From the NCBI RefSeq assembly GCF_004402485.1, contig NZ_SOFG01000002.1, positions 7,738 through 55,438 of the forward strand: a DNA stretch of 47,701 bases. The letters are read 5' to 3'. Shown piece after piece: positions 7,671 through 15,454 of the stretch. This DNA comes from Cryobacterium algoricola (lineage in GTDB: Bacteria > Actinomycetota > Actinomycetes > Actinomycetales > Microbacteriaceae). Every line of letters begins with the position of its first letter. The stretch's first letter is position 1. The position numbers and the translations under genes are program-made. The notes under the pieces were generated by a model, which was given only the letters and a program-made list of their open reading frames with translations, did not search any database and had not been told where the DNA came from.

Positions 7671-9152
7671 TCAGTGGGTGTAGACGCGGATCGCCTCGGC
7701 GAGCGGGCCCGGTGGGCGCACCGGGAAGGAGGCGAGCATGCCGGCATCCGCGTAGCCGACCGACGACACCGTCGCGGCGCCGCCCGACACGAGATACCGC
7801 GTCGACGCGAACAGCGGCAGCGCTCCGGCCGCACCGGCCGCGACCGTCACGCTCGCGGATACGCCGTTCTCGGCGGTCGCCGTGTAGGTCGCGTCCTTGG
7901 TGCCCTGGTTCAGCACGCTGAGCAGGGGGGAGGGTCCGGGGGCCGTGACGACGGCGAAGTCGCCGGTGAGTGCGGCCGAGGACGCGAACCAGGCGAAGTC
8001 GCGGCCGTTGGTTCCGGTGGCCGAGCCGAGCGCGGAGGCGACGACGGGCTGGTTGCTCGACACGGTGAGCGAATAGCTGCCGACCGCGAGTCCGGAGAGC
8101 GGCACATCGGTCGCGAGGCCGGGCTGGAGCGTGACCTCGACGGAGGTGCCCGCGGCCTGCCCTCCCTCGCTCATCACGCCGATCTGCACGGTCGCGGCCG
8201 TGTCGCCGGGGGCGAGCAACCGTACGGAGGGTGTGTCGCTCGCGACCCCGCCCGCGTCGCTTCCGGCGTCGTCGGCCGGAAGGTTCTCGATGCGCAGGCC
8301 GGGGATGCTCTGTTCGAGGCCGGGGGCGACGGATGTCCCGAGCAGGTCGACCCCGCCGGTCGAGAGGCCGCGCACGATGCTCTGCTGGAGGGTGGCCACC
8401 ACCTGGCCGCCCTGCGTCGTCACGTGCACGACGGGAGAGCGGAGGTTCGGCGCGAGGCCGGCGAGGGAGACGACGCGCTGGGCGCCGGGCTGGACGAGGA
8501 TCCCGGTGGAGCCCGGCGCGGTGACCCGGCCGGATTCGCCGAAGACGTCGAGGTCGACGGTTGCGACGACTGTTGTCGGGTTGCTGAGCAGCACGAGCGT
8601 CGTGCGGCCGACATCCGTCGACCCGCCGACGAGCCAGGATTCGCCGCTGGCCTCGCCGCAGGCAGCGACGGCGAGTCCGCCGAGGACGGCCTCCGCTGCG
8701 ACGGACTGGGACTGGCTGCCGGCCACGAGCGGCGCCGTGGAGGCTCCGTTCGCGACCGGAATGTTGAGTTTGACGGCGGCACCGTCTGTGGTCTTGCCGT
8801 TGTCGACGGCGCTGAGCAGGCTCGCCACTGGTGCGCTCCACGCACCGGCGGGAACCGCGGTCTTCGATGCGGTCTTGGCGGGAGCCCAGGCGCCGGCTGC
8901 GGTCGCGGCGCGCCCGAGCGAGCTCGCGGTCTTCGCCTGGGTGGAGTCCTCTGCCAGGGTGAGCAGTGGACCCGGGCAGACCCGGACCTGCTCGCTCGGA
9001 ACCGGCGAGACGGCCAGGTAGGCCGGCGCTGCGCCGAAGGCCGGCCAGGGTACGACGATGGCCGCCGCTCCGAGCACACCGGCGACGCCGAGCACACCGA
9101 AGGCGATGAGGAACCGGGCACCGGTCCGGGCGATGGCGCGCTTACCTGGCAT
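7671..9152 (-). CDS. DUF5719 family secreted or membrane-anchored protein
   Basis: A 493-residue protein with a basic N-terminus, one strong hydrophobic segment (about 12-40) acting as signal or anchor, and a long Ala/Gly/Thr/Ser-rich extracytoplasmic region of repeated beta-rich modules (for example VVHVTTQGGQVVATLQQS and similar segments). It resembles the DUF5719 family, whose members lie next to a large glycosyltransferase in actinobacteria; its function is unknown. The ATG at 9152 overlaps the glycosyltransferase stop by 11 nt, so the two are co-translated. A frame continues 64 residues upstream, but it is Arg/Pro-rich and overlaps the glycosyltransferase gene, so that start is rejected. 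A cell-wall or polymer-assembly role is inference. Confidence 0.8.
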   Translation of the reverse strand: MPGKRAIARTGARFLIAFGVLGVAGVLGAAAIVVPWPAFGAAPAYLAVSPVPSEQVRVCPGPLLTLAEDSTQAKTASSLGRAATAAGAWAPAKTASKTAVPAGAWSAPVASLLSAVDNGKTTDGAAVKLNIPVANGASTAPLVAGSQSQSVAAEAVLGGLAVAACGEASGESWLVGGSTDVGRTTLVLLSNPTTVVATVDLDVFGESGRVTAPGSTGILVQPGAQRVVSLAGLAPNLRSPVVHVTTQGGQVVATLQQSIVRGLSTGGVDLLGTSVAPGLEQSIPGLRIENLPADDAGSDAGGVASDTPSVRLLAPGDTAATVQIGVMSEGGQAAGTSVEVTLQPGLATDVPLSGLAVGSYSLTVSSNQPVVASALGSATGTNGRDFAWFASSAALTGDFAVVTAPGPSPLLSVLNQGTKDATYTATAENGVSASVTVAAGAAGALPLFASTRYLVSGGAATVSSVGYADAGMLASFPVRPPGPLAEAIRVYTH

Positions 9153-12100
9153 TGTTCGGGTTCTCCTGTCCACTCGGGGGGCCGGCAGGATCGACGCGGT
9201 TCGTCGCCTGATCCTGGTCGGGTGCCTCAGCAGGCAGGGCTGGCGGCGCAGGGTCGGGCGCGACCTCGGCTGAGGTTTCGCCACTGGCCTCGTGAACCTC
9301 GTCGGAGGTGTGCGCGAGCTCCGAGGAGCTCTCCGGTTCCGCACCGTGCGCGAGTTCGACGGAGGCGGCGAGCTCTCCGACCGCCGCGGCCTCTGCGGCC
9401 TCAGCGGCTTCCGCAGACTCGATCGCCTGGGCGGCCGGCGTCCCCTCGGCCGGCACGATCGCGCCGGCCTTCACGCTCCGCCGAAGCGCGGCACGAGCCT
9501 CGGCGCGGGCTGTCCGAGCCTCGGACTTCACGCTGCGTTCTTCGCGGTGGAGGTCTCGCGCCTCGGCCTTGCGGTCCTGGGTGTCCGAGCGTGCCGAGCG
9601 GCGCATGGCGTCGCGGTTCGCCTGGCGCACGGCTTCGGGTCCTGCCCCGGTCGGGATCGACAGCAGCAGGGCCGAGCCGACCGTGATCGCGGCGATGAGC
9701 AGTGCGGCGAGGGACAGGACGCCGCCGGCATTGGCCGGGACCTCGCTCGCCGTGACCCCCGCGGCGGAGGCCGGCCCGTCGTGGCGCCAGAGCCGTCCGT
9801 ACGCGGTGTCGCCGACGGGCACGAGTGCGGCCTCGCCGTCGAGCGCGGTCCTCGCCCTGGCCAGGGTCTCCGTGGCCGCGGCGCTTGCCGTCGCGGTTCC
9901 GCCGCCGGTGCCGGTGAGTGCGGCGGGCCGCAGCAGCACGAAGCGGATGCCGAGGTCGGCCAGTCCGGCCGAGGCGTCGAGTCCACTCCGCGAGGCCAGG
10001 TTTCCCGCGAGCGTGGCGAGTTCCTTGTCTGCCGCCGAGAGCGCGGTCGTGGTGTTGACGAGGGTGCTCTGCTCGTTGAGCGTGGTTCCCGCTCCGCGCA
10101 CGATGGTCGCGAGGATGCCGCCATTGGACTGCGGGATGATTTCGAGGGTACCGACCCGGGCATCCGTCTGGGCCTCTGCGGTCACGAAGGCGGGCTGGGT
10201 GCGGTCGCTGCCCTCGCGGACGGCGCTCAGGCCGAGCGGGAGCGCGGCGGCGAGCGGGACGACGGCGATGGCGAGGAGGAGCGTTGCGGCGACGGCAGGG
10301 GCGACGGCGAAGCGACGCAGCTCGCGGAGGGCGAAGATGACGGCGCCGACGAGGCCGAGCCAGTACAGGCTCAGGCCTGCGCCCGGCCAGATGGTGACGC
10401 TCGCGGCGCCCGTCGTCGCGAGGCTCAGCTGCGTCGCGGCGATCGCCGTTCCGGCTCCCAGCAGGGCGGTCAGGACTGCGACACTCGCGCTCCGGATTCC
10501 GGGCAGGAACAGCGAGAGCGCGGCGAGGATGGCGAGCGGGGCGAACAGGAAGGGGATGATCCAGGACAGCGGCAGGCCCTGCAGCGCGGGGGCCTGGCCC
10601 AGCAGCGTGCTCCAGCCGCCGAAGTCGCCGGTCGGGAAGCCGAGCAGCAGCTGCCAGTCGGGGGCGGGAGTGCTCGGCACCGGTACCCCCGGGTCGGCGA
10701 GGAGCGCGAGCCAGGACCCGCTGAGGCCCTGATTCAGGATCAACGGGAGCGCGATGGCGAGGGCAGGCAGCGGGATGCCGATGAGCCGGGCGATGCCGCG
10801 TCCGCTCGCGACGGAGCAGAGCAGCCAGAGGATGAGCAGCGCCGGAGTGAGCGACGGGGCGCAGAACAGCACGGCCGCGAACAACAGGGATGCCGTCGCG
10901 GACGCGGACCACGACCGGCCGGCGGAGTAGCCGGCGAAGAACAACCAGGGCAGCAGCAGGTGCGCGAGGATCGCGGCCGGGCGGCCGGCGGAGAACGCGG
11001 TGAGGAAGGTCGGGGCGAGCACCCAGAGGGCCGCGGCGGTGAAGCGGAGGTACCCGCGGTCGGTCAGGCGGGTCGCCGCGAGCCAGGCGCCGAGCGCGGC
11101 GAGCGGCATGGCGACGAAGTAGAGCAGCACGAGTGAGTATGAGGGGGCCCAGAACGTGAGTGAGCCGAGCACGGCGAGCACGGCGGCGAAGGGATCGGCG
11201 GCGCCGACGAAGCCGAGGCCGAGGTCGCGCCATCCGTAGCCGACGCTCGCCCAGAGCCCGGCCGGGGTGCTCGACAGGGGCAGCAGTGCCCCGCCGCCGA
11301 GGTTCTGCGCGCCGAGGAGGGCGGCGAACATGATTATTCCGACGAGCGCCGCAGCGAGCACCGTCCAGGCCCCGCCGCTCGCGAAGAAGCGGATCTCCGG
11401 CCGGTCAGCGCCGATGCCGACGAGGACGGCCTCGCGCTTGAGCGCGTGCCTGCGGCGCACCTCGGCCGTGGTCAGGCGCAGCGACGCGATCGACCCCCAG
11501 CCGAGCGTGCGGGTCTCGGCGAGTTGACGGCGGGCGTTGCGCACCCGGGAACCGCTGAACGCGGTGCGGAAGGCGGCGGAGAACTCGCCGGGGATCGAGC
11601 CGGGCTCCTTCTGCAGCAGCGCTCCGATGGAGCGGAAGAACGCGAAGGGCACGAGCGCGATCCAGTGCAGCGGGATCAGCCACCCGGCTGAGTAGACGAG
11701 GCGCCGGTGCAGCTGCGCGGCCCTGGCCACGCGGAGCCGCTTGCGGCGGGCCCGGCCGCGGGATGACCCGCTGAGCCCGGCGACGCCGTCGCCTGCCGAG
11801 GCGGCGCGCGCCGCGGCGACGACGGAGACCCGGCGGCCGGAGAGGCGCACGCGCACGCAGAAATCGAGGGCGTCGTCCGCGGACGGCAGGCCGGGGTCGA
11901 AGCCGCCGAGCTGGTTCCAGACGGTGTGGCGCACGAGCATCCCGCCGGCGTCGACGGCGAGCACGTCGCTCATGCCGTCGTGCTGGCCCTGGTCGAGTTC
12001 GCTCTCGACGAGGGTGACGGTCGCCCCGCCCGGCGTCATCGACAGGCCGACGTCGTGGATGTAGTCGTGGGCGCGCCAGTCCATGATCTTGGGTCCGGCG

Positions 12101-12450
12101 ACGGCGACGGAGGGCGCGATCTCGAGTTCGCCGAGCAGCGCTTCGAGCGCACCGGGTTCGGGGGCGCTGTCCTGGGCGAGCAGCCAGAGCATCTCGCTGT
12201 CGGATTCCGGCGGCGCCATCACCCGCACGGCGGCCGCGATGGCCTGCCCGAAGGTCAGGTCGGAGTCGGCGGAGATGAAGTGCGTCGGACCGTACGCGGC
12301 GAGGAGCTGGGCCGTCGCATCGCTGGATCCGCAGTCGACGGTGATGACGACATCCGGTTGGCGGGTTTGCCGACTCAGAGCCTCAAGAGTGCGCTCAAGG
12401 TGTTTCGCGCCGTTACGGGCGACAAGGATGGCTGTGACTCGTGCATGCAT
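9142..12450 (-). CDS. Giant membrane glycosyltransferase (GT2 domain plus polytopic region)
   Basis: A 1102-residue protein. Residues 1-235 form a GT2 domain (VTAILVARNG, VDCGSSDAT at 38-46, LAQDSAPEP at 91-99 in the metal-site position, and LGGFDPGLPSADDALDF near 181-197). Residues about 245-930 hold many transmembrane helices interrupted by a large extracytoplasmic segment. The last 170 residues are a charged, Ala/Glu-rich, probably disordered cytoplasmic tail. It likely builds or exports an envelope glycan. A TAGGCT box (12460-12465) lies 9 nt before the start and there is no Shine-Dalgarno. It is coupled to the DUF5719 gene and lies downstream of the WhiB gene, a common actinobacterial arrangement. 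Confidence 0.88.
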   Translation of the reverse strand: MHARVTAILVARNGAKHLERTLEALSRQTRQPDVVITVDCGSSDATAQLLAAYGPTHFISADSDLTFGQAIAAAVRVMAPPESDSEMLWLLAQDSAPEPGALEALLGELEIAPSVAVAGPKIMDWRAHDYIHDVGLSMTPGGATVTLVESELDQGQHDGMSDVLAVDAGGMLVRHTVWNQLGGFDPGLPSADDALDFCVRVRLSGRRVSVVAAARAASAGDGVAGLSGSSRGRARRKRLRVARAAQLHRRLVYSAGWLIPLHWIALVPFAFFRSIGALLQKEPGSIPGEFSAAFRTAFSGSRVRNARRQLAETRTLGWGSIASLRLTTAEVRRRHALKREAVLVGIGADRPEIRFFASGGAWTVLAAALVGIIMFAALLGAQNLGGGALLPLSSTPAGLWASVGYGWRDLGLGFVGAADPFAAVLAVLGSLTFWAPSYSLVLLYFVAMPLAALGAWLAATRLTDRGYLRFTAAALWVLAPTFLTAFSAGRPAAILAHLLLPWLFFAGYSAGRSWSASATASLLFAAVLFCAPSLTPALLILWLLCSVASGRGIARLIGIPLPALAIALPLILNQGLSGSWLALLADPGVPVPSTPAPDWQLLLGFPTGDFGGWSTLLGQAPALQGLPLSWIIPFLFAPLAILAALSLFLPGIRSASVAVLTALLGAGTAIAATQLSLATTGAASVTIWPGAGLSLYWLGLVGAVIFALRELRRFAVAPAVAATLLLAIAVVPLAAALPLGLSAVREGSDRTQPAFVTAEAQTDARVGTLEIIPQSNGGILATIVRGAGTTLNEQSTLVNTTTALSAADKELATLAGNLASRSGLDASAGLADLGIRFVLLRPAALTGTGGGTATASAAATETLARARTALDGEAALVPVGDTAYGRLWRHDGPASAAGVTASEVPANAGGVLSLAALLIAAITVGSALLLSIPTGAGPEAVRQANRDAMRRSARSDTQDRKAEARDLHREERSVKSEARTARAEARAALRRSVKAGAIVPAEGTPAAQAIESAEAAEAAEAAAVGELAASVELAHGAEPESSSELAHTSDEVHEASGETSAEVAPDPAPPALPAEAPDQDQATNRVDPAGPPSGQENPNNAR

Positions 12451-12459
12451 ATCAAGCCA

Positions 12460-12465
12460 AGCCTA
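12460..12465 (-). promoter_or_regulatory. Candidate -10 box for the giant glycosyltransferase
   Basis: TAGGCT on the reverse strand ends 9 nt before the ATG at 12450, which would give a leader of only a few nucleotides. No convincing -35 or Shine-Dalgarno is visible, so the call is tentative. Confidence 0.35.
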
Positions 12466-12498
12466 GGTTGCATCGCCCCGGAGCGGGGGCCCCTGGAT

Positions 12499-12521
12499 GG
12501 GCGTGCCCGATATGCACGCCC
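12499..12521 (-). terminator. Perfect 8-bp hairpin after the WhiB gene
   Basis: GGGCGTGC (12499-12506) pairs perfectly with GCACGCCC (12514-12521) across a 7-nt loop, 35 nt past the WhiB stop. There is no U-run. It may terminate or attenuate transcription between the regulator and the glycosyltransferase. Confidence 0.4.
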
Positions 12522-12555
12522 CGATTCACGAGTGCGATCTGCGTCGGAACGACGG

Positions 12556-12894
12556 TCAGCTGGCGCGCTTGCGCAGTTTGCGCCGCTCGCGCTCGGAGAG
12601 ACCGCCCCAGATGCCGAAGCGCTCATCGTTGGCGAGCGCGTACTGCAGGCACTGGGTGCGCACCTCGCACGAGGTGCAGATCTTCTTCGCATCCCGGGTG
12701 GAGCCGCCCTTTTCGGGGAAGAAGGCCTCGGGGTCGGTCTGGGCGCACAGGGAATCCGCCTGCCAGGCGAGGGCGTCGCCTTCGTCAGGAAGGGTGTGTC
12801 CGGTGCTGTCTTTGCGAATTCCGGGAATGCCCAAGCGAACGGGATCGACGAACCAGTCCTCGGGAACTCCGGAACGATACTCGGCTTGCGGCAT
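12556..12894 (-). CDS. whiB2: WhiB-family iron-sulfur transcriptional regulator (WhiB2/WhmD-like)
   Basis: A 112-residue Wbl protein. The four [4Fe-4S] cysteines are C50, C73, C76 and C82 (C-x22-C-x2-C-x5-C), followed by the GIWGG turn (94-98) and a basic C-terminal tail (ERERRKLRKR) for DNA contact. WhiB2/WhmD proteins control septation and cell-envelope genes, usually through the housekeeping sigma factor; that role is inferred from family and location. The ATG at 12894 has a GGGAG Shine-Dalgarno. A TTG start at 12972 would add 26 residues but lies inside the -35 box, so it is rejected. The gene stands alone between galE and the giant glycosyltransferase. Confidence 0.93.
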   Translation of the reverse strand: MPQAEYRSGVPEDWFVDPVRLGIPGIRKDSTGHTLPDEGDALAWQADSLCAQTDPEAFFPEKGGSTRDAKKICTSCEVRTQCLQYALANDERFGIWGGLSERERRKLRKRAS

Positions 12895-12942
12895 ATCGTC
12901 TCCCACCCCTTGCAATACGTGCCCAAATAACTCGTCCGCACT

Positions 12943-12960
12943 AATTACAGCCGTGTAATT
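12943..12960 (-). promoter_or_regulatory. Palindromic operator overlapping the WhiB promoter
   Basis: AATTACA-CGGC-TGTAATT is a perfect 7+7 inverted repeat with a 4-nt centre. Its 3' arm is the -10 box itself, so a bound dimer would block RNA polymerase. The AT-rich sequence stands out from its GC-rich surroundings. The binding protein is unknown. Confidence 0.6.
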
Positions 12961-12972
12961 CCCCCACGTCAA
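12944..12972 (-). promoter_or_regulatory. Sigma-A type promoter of the WhiB gene
   Basis: TTGACG (12972-12967) is separated by exactly 17 nt from TGTAAT (12949-12944), close to consensus on both boxes. The predicted start near 12937 gives a leader of about 43 nt with the Shine-Dalgarno of the ATG at 12894. Confidence 0.75.
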
Positions 12973-13074
12973 GTCGCCGATAATAAACCCTCAATGTCGG
13001 CTCGAGAGTTTCGACTCGCCCAAAGTCAGAAAATGTGACCTTGCCGGGGTCTTGACGAAACCGCCCCACTGGGC

Positions 13075-14043
13075 CTACGAAACGGATGCCGCCTGCCGCG
13101 ACTCCCAGGCGCTGCGCACCATCTCTTCGAGGCTGTGCCGCATTTTCCAGTCCAGGTCCCTGGCTGCAAGCGCGCCGCTCGTGACGATACGGTCGGGGTC
13201 GCCGGCCCGGCGCGGACCGATGTCGGGCGTGAAGTCGATGCCGGTCACCCGGGCGACCGTCGCCATGATCTCGCCGACGGAGACGCCGTCGCCGCTGCCG
13301 AGGTTGTAGACGGGTTCGATCGCCGTGCCGGCGTCAAGGAGGCGCGCGGCCGCGACGTGCGAGACTGCGAGGTCGGCGACGTGGATGTAGTCGCGCACGC
13401 AGGTGCCGTCGGGGGTCGCGTAGTCGTTGCCGTTGATCCGCGGGGTGCGGCCGTCGAGGAGGGCGTCGAAGATGATCGGGAACAGGTTGTGCGGGCTCGT
13501 GTCGCGGAGTTCCCGGGCGCCGGAGCCGACGACGTTGAAATAACGGAGCGCGGTGAAGCCCAGTCCGGCGGCGACCGCCTGGTCGCGGAGCAGCCACTCG
13601 CCGATGAGCTTGGTCTCGCCGTACGGGGACTCCGGGTTCTTCGGGGTCTCCTCGGTGACGAGAGAGGTCGTCGGGGTGCCGTAGACGGCCGCACTCGAGG
13701 AGAACACCATCCGCGACACGCCCGCATCCTGCATCGCCGCGAGCAGGGTGGCCATGGCCGTGACGTTCTGCTCGTAGGTGTGCAGCGGGCGCTGCACCGA
13801 GACGCCGGCGTACTTGAAGCCCGCGACGTGCACGACGCCCGTGATCGGGTACTCGGCGAAGGTGCGGGCGAGCAGGGGGCCGTCGAGCAGGTCGCCGTGC
13901 ACGAAGGGCACGGACTCGGGGACGAATTCGGCGTGGCCGCTCGAGAGGTCGTCGATCACGACGACGTCGATGCCCTCGGCGAGGAATGCGCGGACGATGT
14001 GGGATCCGATATAGCCGGCTCCGCCGGTGACAAGCCACGCCAT
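13075..14043 (-). CDS. galE: UDP-glucose 4-epimerase
   Basis: A 322-residue extended SDR that interconverts UDP-glucose and UDP-galactose, feeding galactose into surface glycans. The NAD site GGAGYIG (7-13), the SSSAAVYG strand (116-122) and the catalytic Y141-x3-K145 pair are present, and length and C-terminal motifs (VYNLGSGDGVSV, GPRRAGDPDRIV) fit GalE. The ATG at 14043 has a GAGGG Shine-Dalgarno at 5 nt; the longer frame (14070) has none. It is transcribed alone, upstream of the WhiB promoter region, and a strong hairpin (14121-14182) separates it from the next reverse-strand ORF. Confidence 0.93.
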   Translation of the reverse strand: MAWLVTGGAGYIGSHIVRAFLAEGIDVVVIDDLSSGHAEFVPESVPFVHGDLLDGPLLARTFAEYPITGVVHVAGFKYAGVSVQRPLHTYEQNVTAMATLLAAMQDAGVSRMVFSSSAAVYGTPTTSLVTEETPKNPESPYGETKLIGEWLLRDQAVAAGLGFTALRYFNVVGSGARELRDTSPHNLFPIIFDALLDGRTPRINGNDYATPDGTCVRDYIHVADLAVSHVAAARLLDAGTAIEPVYNLGSGDGVSVGEIMATVARVTGIDFTPDIGPRRAGDPDRIVTSGALAARDLDWKMRHSLEEMVRSAWESRQAASVS

Positions 14044-14120
14044 GTGTACCCTCGCAAGATCACTCGGCAACCAAGCGATGCCGGTGCTGCAAGCCTAGCG
14101 TTCGGGCCGTTTCCGGCGCT

Positions 14121-14182
14121 GCGCGCCCGGTGCGCCGCTTCGCGCCAGGCGTGCCAGGCGCGAAGCGGCGGAAAGGGCGCGC
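14121..14182 (-). terminator. Long two-tier hairpin downstream of the small membrane ORF
   Basis: An outer 8-bp stem (14121-14128 with 14175-14182), a symmetric 4x4 internal loop, and an inner perfect 14-bp stem (14033 plus 100, that is 14133-14146, with 14157-14170) enclose a 10-nt loop. It begins 3 nt after the stop codon of the small ORF on the reverse strand. No U-run follows. It is probably a terminator or mRNA-stabilising structure. Confidence 0.55.
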
Positions 14183-14185
14183 AGG

Positions 14186-14326
14186 TCAGGGCCAGTCGTC
14201 GTCGGGGCCGTGGGTGCGCCGGGCGATCTGCGGGTCGCCGTAGCCGTCGCGGGTCACCGTGCTGAACGTCGCGACGGTGCTCCAGAGCGTGAGAAGAGCG
14301 AGAAGAACCACCAGGAATGTCATCAT
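14186..14326 (-). CDS. Small single-helix membrane protein
   Basis: A 46-residue peptide: one hydrophobic helix (about residues 3-20, TFLVVLLALLTLWSTVA) followed by a polar, charged tail (DGYGDPQ, RRTHGPDDDWP). Two adjacent ATGs (14326, 14323) could start it; neither has a strong Shine-Dalgarno. Support comes from its membrane-helix-plus-tail design, from the strong hairpin right after its stop, and from its position divergent to the GlxA-type regulator across a shared operator-rich region. Its function is unknown. It is too short for a confident family call. Confidence 0.55.
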   Translation of the reverse strand: MMTFLVVLLALLTLWSTVATFSTVTRDGYGDPQIARRTHGPDDDWP

Positions 14327-14398
14327 GGCAGGAACTCTAGGCATTGCGATATCCTGCCGCGAGTGGCAGTCTTGCCAGTGTTCGACTATTTCCTGCCA
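14326..14398. promoter_or_regulatory. Cluster of TGGCAGGAA-type operator sites
   Basis: TGGCAGGAA at 14326-14334 is perfectly inverted as TTCCTGCCA at 14390-14398. Between them are TCCTGCC (14352-14358) and the palindrome TGGCAGTCTTGCCA-like pair (TGGCA 14364-14368, TGCCA 14373-14377). The repeats fill the divergent region between the small membrane ORF and the regulator. They are probable binding sites for the GlxA-like protein. Confidence 0.55.
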
Positions 14399-14419
14399 AC
14401 GCTGTTTCCGGAGGTTTTC

Positions 14420-15400
14420 ATGCTCGCCGCGCCAGCCCCCGCCGCGCTCAACAAGGTCGTCTGCATCGCCCTGCCCGACATGGCGCCGTTCGAGTTCGGC
14501 GTGATCTGCGAGGTCTTCGGCATCGACAGGAGCGACACCGGCGGTCCCGTCTTCGACTTCCACGTCACGGCCGCCGAGCCGGGGCCGATCCGCACCAAGC
14601 TCGGCTTCGACATCATCGTCACCGAGGATCTCTCCGCGGCGGCGGACGCCGACCTGGTCGCGATTCCGGCATACGACAAGGGAACGCCGGTGCATCCCGC
14701 CATACTCCAGGCCGTGCGCGACGCCGAGGCCAGGGGCGCCTGGGTGTTGAGCGTCTGCAGCGGTGCGTTTGTGCTCGGCGAGGCGGGCATCCTCGACGGC
14801 CGCCGCAGCACGACCCACTGGATGTACACGGATGCGCTCGCGCGGGCATTCCCGGAGACCCGCGTCGACCCCGACGTGCTCTTCGTCGAGGACCGCCGGG
14901 TGGTGACGGGAGCAGGGACTGCGGCCGGCATCGACGCGTGCCTGCACATCGTGCGGAAGGTGCTCGGGGCATCCGTCGCCAACAACATCGCGAGGCGGAT
15001 GGTCGTGCCGCCCCAGCGCGACGGCGGCCAGTGTCAGTTCATCGAGGCGCCGGTCGTCGACCTCGACAGCGACTCGTTCGCGAGCGTGACCGCGTGGATG
15101 CTCGAGAACCTCGACCGCGAACTGCCCGTCGAGGAGCTCGCCCGGCGCTCGCTGATGTCGCCGCGCACCTTCGCCCGGCGCTTCCGCGCCGAACTCGGCA
15201 CGACGCCGACGGCCTGGCTCAACCGGCAGCGCCTGCTTCGGGCGCAGCAGCTGCTCGAGGAGAGTTCGCGCAGCCTCGAGGAGATCGCCGGCGACACCGG
15301 GTTCGGCGGTGCCGCCGTGATGCGGCACCATTTCCTGAAGGTGCTGCAAACCACCCCGACCGCGTACCGGCGCACCTTCGGGGCCCGCCGCGCCGGCTGA
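14420..15400 (+). CDS. GlxA/FtrA-type regulator (DJ-1/PfpI domain plus AraC HTH)
   Basis: A 326-residue transcription factor. Residues about 10-185 form a class I glutamine-amidotransferase/DJ-1-like sensor domain, including the nucleophile-elbow-like SVCSGAFVLGEAG. Residues about 220-320 form a double helix-turn-helix AraC domain (LARRSLMSPRTFARRF, IAGDTGFGG, YRRTF). The ATG at 14420 has a perfect GGAGG at 5-nt spacing; the open frame further upstream has no such site. Members of this family respond to small metabolites such as amines or betaines; the ligand here is unknown. It probably controls itself and the divergent small membrane gene through the TGGCAGGAA sites. Confidence 0.92.
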   Translation: MLAAPAPAALNKVVCIALPDMAPFEFGVICEVFGIDRSDTGGPVFDFHVTAAEPGPIRTKLGFDIIVTEDLSAAADADLVAIPAYDKGTPVHPAILQAVRDAEARGAWVLSVCSGAFVLGEAGILDGRRSTTHWMYTDALARAFPETRVDPDVLFVEDRRVVTGAGTAAGIDACLHIVRKVLGASVANNIARRMVVPPQRDGGQCQFIEAPVVDLDSDSFASVTAWMLENLDRELPVEELARRSLMSPRTFARRFRAELGTTPTAWLNRQRLLRAQQLLEESSRSLEEIAGDTGFGGAAVMRHHFLKVLQTTPTAYRRTFGARRAG

Positions 15401-15416
15401 CCGAGCGGCACCTCGC

Positions 15417-15431
15417 GTCGACCAGGTCGAC
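15417..15431. repeat. Short palindrome between convergent genes
   Basis: GTCGACC-A-GGTCGAC is a perfect 7+7 inverted repeat with a single central base in the 54-bp gap between the regulator and manA stops. It could be a weak bidirectional hairpin or a binding site; nothing decides between them. Confidence 0.35.
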
Positions 15432-15454
15432 CAGAAGGTCAGGGGGTCCAGGGA

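Noticed and set aside
9153..9344. A 64-residue N-terminal extension of the DUF5719 protein
   Set aside because: It is Arg/Pro-rich and lies inside the coding sequence of the giant glycosyltransferase tail; the ATG at 9152 directly precedes the signal segment.
7674..9686. A 670-codon forward open frame opposite the DUF5719 gene
   Set aside because: Composition is Arg/Gly/Asp-rich, with no recognisable motif; it is a codon-bias shadow.
9292..11136. A 614-codon forward open frame opposite the giant glycosyltransferase
   Set aside because: It is Arg/Gly/Glu-rich without domain signatures and is exactly antisense to a well-supported gene; such frames are common in GC-rich DNA.
12895..12972. An N-terminally extended WhiB protein starting at TTG 12972
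   Set aside because: The TTG is the -35 box of a near-consensus promoter, and the ATG at 12894 has a good Shine-Dalgarno.
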